From Clostridia bacterium (lineage in GTDB: Bacteria; Bacillota; Clostridia; Oscillospirales; Acutalibacteraceae), in contig JAKSQL010000033.1 in assembly GCA_024404125.1 (NCBI GenBank), forward strand, positions 1-9,142: 9,142 nt of DNA, given 5' to 3'. The notes below the pieces were generated by a model that searched no databases, was not told the origin of the DNA, and worked only from the letters and a program-made list of their open reading frames with translations. Position numbers and translations under genes: made by a program. Positions 1-5,723 of this stretch are shown piece by piece. Position 1 is the stretch's first letter, and each line of letters starts with the position of its first letter.

Positions 1-69
1 GGTGACCGGGTTCGAACCGACGACATCCAGTTCCCAAAACTGGCGCGCTACCAACTGCGCTACACCCCG
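1..69 (-). tRNA. tRNA-Pro (anticodon UGG), 3' end cut by window edge
   Basis: Read on the minus strand, the sequence folds as a cloverleaf. The 5' acceptor strand CGGGGTG is at 69-63. The anticodon stem CCAGT/ACTGG (43-39 with 31-27) encloses the loop TTTGGGA, so the anticodon is UGG (minus strand, 36-34), which reads proline codons. The T loop TTCGAAC and its stem follow. Only the first four bases (CACC) of the 3' acceptor strand are present; the remaining acceptor bases, the discriminator base and CCA lie beyond position 1. A consensus promoter sits upstream (see 130-158). The identity is clear from the anticodon and the acceptor sequence. Confidence 0.95.
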
Positions 70-74
70 AAATT

Positions 75-110
75 GAAGTAATAAGTAAGAAGTAATAGGT
101 AATAAGTGAA
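75..110. repeat. 14-nt direct repeat in the tRNA-Pro leader
   Basis: GAAGTAATAAGTAA (75-88) is followed directly by GAAGTAATAGGTAA (89-102), which differs at one base, and then by the partial copy TAAGTGAA (103-110). The tract lies between the predicted transcription start of the tRNA (about 123, minus strand) and its mature 5' end at 69, so it would be transcribed into the pre-tRNA leader and removed by RNase P. No reading frame with a ribosome binding site uses it. It may be a local slippage product or one copy of a dispersed intergenic repeat; one window cannot tell. Confidence 0.7.
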
Positions 111-129
111 AATTAAATCAAGTGTTTTG

Positions 130-158
130 ATTATACATTATTTTTATCCGACTGTCAA
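130..158 (-). promoter_or_regulatory. Consensus sigma-A promoter of the tRNA-Pro gene
   Basis: On the minus strand, TTGACA (158-153) is followed by a 17-nt spacer and TATAAT (135-130). This is a perfect consensus sigma-70/sigma-A promoter with the optimal spacing, as expected for a stable RNA gene. Transcription should start near 123 and run left into the tRNA after a leader of roughly 54 nt. The divergent oxidoreductase gene begins only about 58 bp away on the other side, so the two promoter regions share this intergenic stretch. Confidence 0.92.
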
Positions 159-215
159 TAAATTTAAGTTGTAATATTTAAAAAAATGCCGTATAATTTT
201 CTTGAGGTGTTTTTT

Positions 216-728
216 GTGAATATTTTAATTTTAAGCGGAAGTCCGCGAAAAAACTCAAACAGCGCCGCCTTTGCAAACGAATTTAAAAAAGGTGCGGAAA
301 GTATAGGTCACACCGTAACGCTTTTTGATGTCGGCAATATGAAAATAGGCGCGTGCCTTGCGTGTGAATACTGTCACAATAAGGGTAACGGTGAATGTAT
401 ACAAAAAGACGGTATGCAGTCCATCTACCCTGCTTTAAATACGGCAGACGTAATAGTTTTTGCGAGTGCCGTTCATTATTGGTCTTTTTCGGGACAGTTA
501 CAAAGTGTAATAACCCGTTTTTATGCTCCGCACAAACCGACTGCCAAAAAATACGCAATGATTTTAAGTTCGCACTCGCCTGACGTTTATAATGCTCTAA
601 TTTCACAGTATACCGATATGCTCGATTTCTTCGGCGCCGAAAATTTGGGCATAAAGACCTTTTGCGGTACAAATCAGTTGACTGAAAACAATCTTAAAGA
701 AATATACGATTTCGGTGCTTCGCTTTAA
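216..728 (+). CDS. Flavodoxin-fold NAD(P)H-dependent FMN reductase / iron-sulfur flavoprotein-like oxidoreductase
   Basis: This 170-residue protein belongs to the NADPH-dependent FMN reductase branch of the flavodoxin-like fold. The N-terminal strand MNILILSGSPRKNSNS carries the FMN phosphate-binding loop (residues 7-16). A cysteine cluster C47-x2-C50-x2-C53-x7-C61 matches the arrangement that binds a 4Fe-4S cluster in archaeal-type iron-sulfur flavoproteins, though many relatives with these cysteines are annotated only as oxidoreductases. The VFASAVHYWSFSGQL stretch fits the second flavin-contact loop (usually P-x-Y-x-x-x-x-x-G). The GTG start at 216 is preferred over an in-frame ATG at 186, because GAGGTG (204-209) is well placed for it and family members begin right before the first strand. 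It is a cytoplasmic redox enzyme of unknown substrate. It stands alone, ending at its own terminator. A weak TAATAT at 172-177 could be its -10 box, but no good -35 is visible. Confidence 0.88.
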   Translation: MNILILSGSPRKNSNSAAFANEFKKGAESIGHTVTLFDVGNMKIGACLACEYCHNKGNGECIQKDGMQSIYPALNTADVIVFASAVHYWSFSGQLQSVITRFYAPHKPTAKKYAMILSSHSPDVYNALISQYTDMLDFFGAENLGIKTFCGTNQLTENNLKEIYDFGASL

Positions 729-743
729 AATAAATCCGTACCC

Positions 744-774
744 CCTGCCATAATTTGATTATGGCAGGTTTTTT
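744..774 (+). terminator. Intrinsic terminator of the flavodoxin-fold oxidoreductase gene
   Basis: A perfect 10-bp stem, CCTGCCATAA (744-753) with TTATGGCAGG (759-768), encloses the loop TTTGA and is followed by six T residues (769-774). It lies 15 bases past the stop codon. The T tract runs straight into the -35 box of the next promoter. Confidence 0.93.
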
Positions 775-784
775 CTTGAAAAAA
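769..784. promoter_or_regulatory. Palindrome overlapping the -35 box of the dtxR-family gene (possible operator)
   Basis: TTTTTTC-TT-GAAAAAA is a 7+2+7 inverted repeat that covers the terminator T tail and the -35 element TTGAAA. A second short inverted repeat, GTAA-AATG-TTAC (798-809), covers the -10 element. DtxR-family repressors usually autoregulate by binding palindromes over their promoter, so either could be an operator. The first is low in complexity and may be a by-product of the T tract, so confidence is low. Confidence 0.25.
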
Positions 785-804
785 ATCAGATATTATGGTA
801 AAAT
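776..804 (+). promoter_or_regulatory. Sigma-A promoter of the dtxR-brnQ operon
   Basis: TTGAAA (776-781), a 17-nt spacer and TAAAAT (799-804) form a good promoter. It also carries an extended -10 motif, TGG immediately before TAAAAT. The predicted start near 811 leaves a leader of about 16 nt with the Shine-Dalgarno sequence at 814-822. Because the -10 box covers the in-frame ATG at 803, that ATG cannot be the start codon used from this promoter. Confidence 0.82.
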
Positions 805-826
805 GTTACTTAAAGAAGGTGAAAGT

Positions 827-1198
827 ATGCGCTTAAAAGAATCGGGCGAAATGTATCTTGAAACCATATATGTTCTCACAAAAGAAAATAAGTCGGTAAG
901 GTCTGTTGATATCGGCGAATATATGGGATTTTCAAAGCCGTCGGTAAGCAGAGCGATGGGGTTGCTTAAAAGTGACGGCTATATCGTTGTAGACAAAAGC
1001 GGATATATTTCACTCACAAATAAAGGCAAAGACGTGGCGCAAAAGATATATGAACGTCACACTTTCCTAACAAAAGTGCTTACTAAACTCGGTGTTGACG
1101 AAACCGTTGCCGTAAGTGACGCATGCAAAATTGAGCACGATATAAGTGACGAAACCTTTAAGGCGCTTAAAAAATATTTCAGTAATAAAACGGAGTAA
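827..1198 (+). CDS. DtxR/MntR-family metal-dependent transcriptional regulator
   Basis: This 123-residue protein has a winged helix-turn-helix (about 1-65; recognition helix around SKPSVSRAMGLL, 36-47) followed by the helical metal-binding and dimerisation domain. It lacks the C-terminal SH3-like domain of full-length DtxR, as MntR does. Aligning by eye to diphtheria DtxR, the primary ligand set is present as M9, C100, E103 and H104 (equivalents of M10, C102, E105, H106). Of the ancillary site only H78 (H79) is kept; the E83 and H98 positions are T82 and V96. The M-plus-C set is typical of Fe-sensing rather than Mn-sensing members, where M9 is Asp. The start at 827 follows AGAAGGTGA (814-822) and matches the family N-terminus MRLKESGEMYLETIY. 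It probably represses its own operon, which continues into brnQ 6 nt downstream. The family is certain; the metal is inferred. Confidence 0.92.
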   Translation: MRLKESGEMYLETIYVLTKENKSVRSVDIGEYMGFSKPSVSRAMGLLKSDGYIVVDKSGYISLTNKGKDVAQKIYERHTFLTKVLTKLGVDETVAVSDACKIEHDISDETFKALKKYFSNKTE

Positions 1199-1204
1199 AA
1201 TGTT

Positions 1205-2560
1205 ATGCAAAAGAAACTTACGCGTCCGCAAACTACGGCAATATCGGTAATGCTTTTCGGTATGTTTTTCGGTGCGGGCAACCTTATATTCCCTGCTCAT
1301 ATGGGACAACTTGCAGGTAAAAACGTATGGCTTGCTACTTTAGGATTTATAATTACCGGTGTAGGCATACCGCTTTTGGGTGTTGCGGCGCTTGGTATTT
1401 CTCAAAGTAACGGACTGCTTGACCTATCAAGTAAAATCGGCAAAAAATACGGTTTGTTTTTCACCTGCGCGCTCTACCTTACTATAGGGCCGTTCTTTGC
1501 AATTCCGCGTTGTGCAAGTGTGCCGTTTACAGTAGGTGTTTCCGAACTTTTCGGCAATACGAAAGAAAGTACGGCGCTTCTTATTTATTCTGCCTGTTTT
1601 TTTGCCCTTGTGCTCTTTTTTTCGCTTTGGCCAAGTAAAATACTTACATTTATAGGAAAAATCATTACACCCGCGTTTTTGGTGTTCTTATGCTTGCTTA
1701 TCGTTACCGTTCTCATTAAAGCAGGTGCCGATACAAGCTTAATTAAGCCCGACCCCTCGTATGCAAGCGGCTCTTTCTTTAACGGATTTTTGGAAGGGTA
1801 CAACACTATGGACGGTCTTGCCTGCCTTGCATTCGGTATAATTGTTATCAACGTTATTAAAGGACTTGGTGTTAAAGAGCCGACCGCGGTTGCAATAAGC
1901 ACAGTTAAAGCGGGATTTTTCAGTTGTCTTATTATGGCGGCAATATATGCGGGTATCGCCCTTATCGGTACACAAAGCCGCACGTTTACCTCTATTAGTG
2001 AGAACGGCGGTATTGCACTACTGCAAATGTCTACCGAGTATTTCGGTGATTTCGGTGTAATTATTCTCGCAATTACAATAACACTTGCCTGCCTTAAAAC
2101 TGCAATAGGTCTTGTTACAAGTTGTGCGGAAACCTTTTGCGAAATATTTACAAAGGGCAGAAAATACGAGATATGGGCGGTAGTGTTCTGCATAGTTTCT
2201 TTTGTGATAGCAAACCTCGGTCTTACAAGCATAATAACCTATGCGATACCTGTTTTAATGTTCTTATATCCCTTATCAATTACCCTGATACTGCTTTCCC
2301 TTTTCGGCAGACTGTATAACTTTGATAAGGCAATATCGGTACCCGTTACTACTCTTACTCTTATTGCCGCTATATTTGACTTTATAAATGCTCTGCCGGA
2401 TACCGCAAAGCATTTACTGCACTTAAACTTTGTCTGCGATTTTGCAAAGAAATATATTCCCTTATTTAATATCGGACTCGGGTGGATAATTCCCGCGCTT
2501 GCAGGTCTTTTAATCGGAATTACAATTTATCTTGTTAAACCTAAAAAAGTAAAAGAATAA
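1205..2560 (+). CDS. brnQ: Branched-chain amino acid transporter, BrnQ/LIVCS family
   Basis: This 451-residue protein is very hydrophobic, with about twelve membrane segments. It carries the family landmarks: the N-terminal stretch MLFGMFFGAGNLIFPAHMGQ (residues 16-35) and the LTIGPFFAIPRCASVPFTVG motif. BrnQ proteins are cation-coupled (Na+ or H+) importers of leucine, isoleucine and valine in the cytoplasmic membrane. The length is normal for the family and the frame is intact. GGAG (1192-1195), inside the 3' end of the preceding regulator gene, serves as ribosome binding site. The 6-nt gap means the two are co-transcribed from the promoter at 776-804. A bidirectional terminator follows. 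Control of a branched-chain amino acid importer by a DtxR-type metalloregulator is the unusual part; the substrate call rests on family membership. Confidence 0.95.
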   Translation: MQKKLTRPQTTAISVMLFGMFFGAGNLIFPAHMGQLAGKNVWLATLGFIITGVGIPLLGVAALGISQSNGLLDLSSKIGKKYGLFFTCALYLTIGPFFAIPRCASVPFTVGVSELFGNTKESTALLIYSACFFALVLFFSLWPSKILTFIGKIITPAFLVFLCLLIVTVLIKAGADTSLIKPDPSYASGSFFNGFLEGYNTMDGLACLAFGIIVINVIKGLGVKEPTAVAISTVKAGFFSCLIMAAIYAGIALIGTQSRTFTSISENGGIALLQMSTEYFGDFGVIILAITITLACLKTAIGLVTSCAETFCEIFTKGRKYEIWAVVFCIVSFVIANLGLTSIITYAIPVLMFLYPLSITLILLSLFGRLYNFDKAISVPVTTLTLIAAIFDFINALPDTAKHLLHLNFVCDFAKKYIPLFNIGLGWIIPALAGLLIGITIYLVKPKKVKE

Positions 2561-2570
2561 GAAAAAGTTT

Positions 2571-2605
2571 AAAACGGTTGGTGAAAATTCACCAACCGTC
2601 TTTTT
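2571..2605. terminator. Bidirectional intrinsic terminator between convergent operons
   Basis: ACGGTTGGTGAA (2574-2585) pairs perfectly with TTCACCAACCGT (2588-2599); in practice this gives an 11-bp stem with a 4-nt loop. On the plus strand it is followed by CTTTTT (2600-2605), ending the dtxR-brnQ transcript. On the minus strand the AAAA at 2571-2574 becomes a T run, ending the leftward four-gene operon. The last leftward gene stops at 2604, directly against the hairpin. Confidence 0.92.
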
Positions 2606-3386
2606 ATGCAATAAAAAAATCATAAACTTTTTCTTTATAATCGGGTGCTTCGTCATATACCGCATGAGAATAACCGTCATACATAAAAATCTCGCAGGAA
2701 AGTTTTTGTGCAATTTCTATTGAGCCGATACCCGAAAGCACTCTGTCAAGATAAGAGCCGATTACCAATACGGGACATTTTATTTTATCAAGTTCACCGT
2801 AAAAATCAAATTCAAGACTTGCTTTTGAAAGAATTTCGTACCGCTTTATCTGCTCATCGGTTCCCGGATCGGCAGTAAGTTCAAAAATGCTTTTATACTT
2901 ATTATAGTATTCTTTGGAATAAACCCTTTTAGCGCAGTCATTATTAAGGTCTGCCCTATTGCCCGACTTTGCGAGTTTAATCCAGGTATTAAAGGTATCG
3001 GCGGAAATTTCGTTTTGCTTTGAAAGTGTAGAGCCAAGCACCGCTTTTTTGACAAGTTCGGGGTAGTAAGCCGCAAGCACCTGCGCTATCATTCCGCCTT
3101 GCGAAACACCGAACAAATAAGCGTTTTTAAGGGATAAAGTTTTCATCGCTTCCGCCGTATCTGTTGCCATATCCTTAATTTTGTAGTAAGACGGCATATT
3201 GCTTGTACGGTCAAAAAGATATACGGTAAAGTCCTCGCAAAAGTCAGAATAAGCAGATTTAATCGCGCTTTCAGACTCGGTCACGTAAGATACACTCATA
3301 CCCGGCAACATAACTAATATTTTCTTGCCGCTGCCGAATTTTATATAATTCATTTTTTTACCGTTAAACTCAACTGAATATATCAT
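2604..3386 (-). CDS. Alpha/beta-fold hydrolase
   Basis: This 260-residue cytoplasmic protein with no signal peptide has the classic alpha/beta-hydrolase plan. The oxyanion-side strand ILVMLPGMS is at about 23-31. The nucleophile elbow G93-V-S95-Q-G-G gives S95, the acid is probably D214 in GSYLDRVL, and the base is H241 in GYSHAVYDEAPDY. The segment from about 123 to 190 would be the cap domain. The chain length and the SYLDRVL/GYSHA region resemble the general esterase/peroxidase-like group; the substrate cannot be read from the sequence. The start ATG follows TGAGGA at a normal distance. It is the last gene of the operon, 27 nt after the GtrII-like gene, with the terminator immediately behind it. 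A role with the membrane glycosyltransferase is suggested only by position. Confidence 0.88.
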   Translation of the reverse strand: MIYSVEFNGKKMNYIKFGSGKKILVMLPGMSVSYVTESESAIKSAYSDFCEDFTVYLFDRTSNMPSYYKIKDMATDTAEAMKTLSLKNAYLFGVSQGGMIAQVLAAYYPELVKKAVLGSTLSKQNEISADTFNTWIKLAKSGNRADLNNDCAKRVYSKEYYNKYKSIFELTADPGTDEQIKRYEILSKASLEFDFYGELDKIKCPVLVIGSYLDRVLSGIGSIEIAQKLSCEIFMYDGYSHAVYDEAPDYKEKVYDFFIA

Positions 3387-3413
3387 TATAAATCCTCAAA
3401 ATTGCTGTTTAAA

Positions 3414-5303
3414 TCATTGCGGCGGCGTGTTTTGTACCTTAACAACGTAAATATCTCCAAACTTTTTTATACCGCTTTTATCGGGATATAATTCCATATT
3501 GAGAAATTCTTCGCTTCGTATGATTTTTTCGTATTCCTCAACGGACACCGTTCCGGTATCAAAGCCCAGTCGTGCGTTAATATAGTTTTTCCAACAGTTT
3601 AACAAGCAGTCTTTTGCATACCACGAAATTGAATAGTCTTTATAGAGCGAATATTTATAAACCGCATTATTCGCGTGGATTTTTTCTTCATCCAATATGC
3701 CCGCAAAAAGTATTCTGTCGCCCTCGTGATAAGTGTCATCAACTAAAACCTGATTTATAACGGCAGTCGCATAGAAATCGCCGTACTTCTGCGCGTAATC
3801 AAGCGAATACTGAGTACAGTAGGAATGTATGCCGAATACAAAGCATATCAACGAGCAAAGCACCGCAACGGCTTTGGAAACGGGAAGTTTAAATCTTGAT
3901 ACAACATCTTCGTTGACTAAACTCAACAAGAACGGAATTAACAATATGCATTGGTGTAACATTCTTAAATAAATCAAGCTATCCGGTGCAATAACTATAA
4001 TGCAATTTAGAATTATCGGCAGTAAGAGTAAAGAAAGCGAAATAAATACTTTTTTCTTAATACTTGTTTTTTGCAACCATATTGCGATAAATATTGCCGC
4101 AAATAATGCCGCAAAGAATATTGCAGAAAATGTACCGTTAAGCCAAAAAGTGAAAAACCAACTGTATACGGATTTAATTGAATAAATAATATTTGAAAGC
4201 GAATTTTTAATTCCGATTTTATCTGCACCGTCATAACTTGCAAAGGTTGCATTACACATATTCAAATTGATTAAACAAATGCAAATATATAATATGCCGC
4301 CCAAAACACCGCTTAAAAGATACTTTAAAAACTTGATAATCCATTTTGAAAAACTGTTTTCGTCTTTTATCTCTCTTATTGCAAATAAGTATATAAGCCC
4401 TGCAGCAAAACCTATGTATGCCTGATAGCACCCTAAAGCAACACACAAAAGCATAGCGCCCGATATCATTTTATCTTTAACAATTAGGTATGCGGCAGAC
4501 ACCGAACAGAGCAACGCTAAGGCATAAGCACCCTCCATATAAAGATACTGACACTGAAGTATTACTGACGGTGCAATAAATACCGAAACAACCGTTATTA
4601 TCTGAAATACCTTGCTTTTAATATCAAAAAGTTTAATAATAATGCAACCCGCAATTAAAGAACATACATAAAGTAAAAAAAGGTTTAACTGCGGAACAAC
4701 AATATTATTTGTTAAAAGGTTAAGTGCGCCTATTGCCCATCTGCCCAAAATCAATGCCCAACCGGCATTCCAATAAACGATATAACCTTCGTTATAAGCA
4801 TCGGGGTTAACGTTTCCGTGAATAATGAAATACAAATACACCAATACGAATATAAATGCGGTCAGCGGAAACAAGAGTTTATTGTTTCGCACTACGTTTA
4901 AAAATACTGCTTTAAGTTCCTTTATCGCGAGGATTATGTTTGTAAGCGCAACTTTAACAATGTTAAGTGCGGCAATATAACCGATAATTGCAAGAACTGC
5001 CGCAAGCATAACTAAAAACGGTTTGCCACCCTCGCCGAAAAGATTTGCCACCGAATTTGTTTCGCCGAAAAAGTATATACGTACAACAAACGCGGATAAA
5101 GCACCGATTTCAAGTGATGCGGATAAAATGTAATCTATCACTTTATACTCTTTTGTATTCCTATTAACAGTTTCGCAAAAGAGTGCTACAAACAGCATAC
5201 CCGCCGCAGCAAATGCACCGTATAAAGAAAACTCAAAAAACAAACATGCAAACGCCAATGCGGAAACTGCCGAAATTATAAATTTTAACTTTTTATTATT
5301 CAT
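3414..5303 (-). CDS. Multi-pass membrane glycosyltransferase, GtrII-like
   Basis: This 629-residue protein has some twelve or more predicted membrane helices and a soluble C-terminal tail of about 120 residues. The first large extracytoplasmic loop has N166-P-D168-A-Y-N-E-G-Y, followed by W178, W182 and G187-R-W189. This acidic-then-GRW pattern is typical of the GtrII glucosyl transferase family, in which a loop Asp/Glu acts on an undecaprenyl-phosphate sugar donor. The tail ends YPDKSGIKKFGDIYVVKV, similar in form to the GtrII C-terminus. It would add a sugar to a surface polymer on the outer face of the membrane. The start at 5303 (ATG) replaces a longer in-frame TTG start, since AGGAGG (5315-5320) sits upstream of it; the 12-nt spacing is rather long. 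The gene begins 4 nt after the GtrA-like gene. The acceptor and the sugar are unknown, and low sequence conservation makes the family call probable rather than certain. Confidence 0.78.
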   Translation of the reverse strand: MNNKKLKFIISAVSALAFACLFFEFSLYGAFAAAGMLFVALFCETVNRNTKEYKVIDYILSASLEIGALSAFVVRIYFFGETNSVANLFGEGGKPFLVMLAAVLAIIGYIAALNIVKVALTNIILAIKELKAVFLNVVRNNKLLFPLTAFIFVLVYLYFIIHGNVNPDAYNEGYIVYWNAGWALILGRWAIGALNLLTNNIVVPQLNLFLLYVCSLIAGCIIIKLFDIKSKVFQIITVVSVFIAPSVILQCQYLYMEGAYALALLCSVSAAYLIVKDKMISGAMLLCVALGCYQAYIGFAAGLIYLFAIREIKDENSFSKWIIKFLKYLLSGVLGGILYICICLINLNMCNATFASYDGADKIGIKNSLSNIIYSIKSVYSWFFTFWLNGTFSAIFFAALFAAIFIAIWLQKTSIKKKVFISLSLLLLPIILNCIIVIAPDSLIYLRMLHQCILLIPFLLSLVNEDVVSRFKLPVSKAVAVLCSLICFVFGIHSYCTQYSLDYAQKYGDFYATAVINQVLVDDTYHEGDRILFAGILDEEKIHANNAVYKYSLYKDYSISWYAKDCLLNCWKNYINARLGFDTGTVSVEEYEKIIRSEEFLNMELYPDKSGIKKFGDIYVVKVQNTPPQ

Positions 5304-5307
5304 AAAG

Positions 5308-5718
5308 TTAATTATCCTCCTGATTAAATGCAAAAAAGCGCTGTCCCAAATAATTAAGGACAAAGTATAAACACATACCTACTGCCATAGCAATATTTTC
5401 CTGCCATTTACGGTCAAGGTTTTTAAGCAGATACATAACCGCAGGTTTTGCCGCACCGTAACTTAACAAATAACAAACCGAAACCGTAAGCGCAAATTTT
5501 ATAACCTGCCGCCAACTGCGGTCTTTATTATTGAAAGTATAATACTTGTTAAGAAAAAAACTCACAACACCGCCAACAAGGTAATTAGCGGCTGAAGATA
5601 TCCAATACGAGCAGTGTGCAAGGTTATACAGTAAAAACATTGTACCTGCACCGATTAAGGTATTGATAACACCCACAAGTGCAAATTTTATCATTGATTT
5701 ATCAAAAAACTTTTTCAT
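5308..5718 (-). CDS. GtrA-family small membrane protein (putative lipid-linked sugar flippase)
   Basis: This 136-residue protein has four membrane helices (about 11-31, 39-57, 72-94, 107-124) and the GtrA hallmarks. These are KFALVGVINTLIGAGTMFLL in helix 1, the N-x-L-x8-F-L-N-K-Y-Y-T-F pattern at 45-62, and the closing NYLGQRFFAF (122-131). GtrA proteins are thought to move an undecaprenyl-phosphate-linked sugar across the membrane so that a partner transferase can use it. The adjacent GtrII-like gene, 4 nt downstream, is that partner. A GtrB-type enzyme to make the lipid-linked sugar is not in the window. There is no recognisable Shine-Dalgarno before the ATG; the upstream gene ends 5 nt away, so translation is probably coupled to it. 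Confidence 0.92.
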   Translation of the reverse strand: MKKFFDKSMIKFALVGVINTLIGAGTMFLLYNLAHCSYWISSAANYLVGGVVSFFLNKYYTFNNKDRSWRQVIKFALTVSVCYLLSYGAAKPAVMYLLKNLDRKWQENIAMAVGMCLYFVLNYLGQRFFAFNQEDN

Positions 5719-5723
5719 AATTT

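Noticed and set aside
1..69. tRNA-Pro as an integration (att) site of a mobile element.
   Set aside because: The 3' end of the tRNA lies outside the window, and no integrase or direct repeat of the tRNA end is visible inside it.
186..215. Longer start (ATG at 186) for the flavodoxin-fold protein.
   Set aside because: It has no ribosome binding site and adds 10 residues before the conserved first strand; the GTG at 216 has GAGGTG at good spacing.
755..826. Longer N-terminus for the DtxR-family gene starting at TTG 755 or ATG 803.
   Set aside because: These starts fall in the upstream terminator and in the -10 box of the promoter, before the predicted transcript begins.
1585..2232. Minus-strand open frame of 215 codons inside brnQ.
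   Set aside because: It is a shadow of the brnQ frame, with no ribosome binding site and no recognisable domain.
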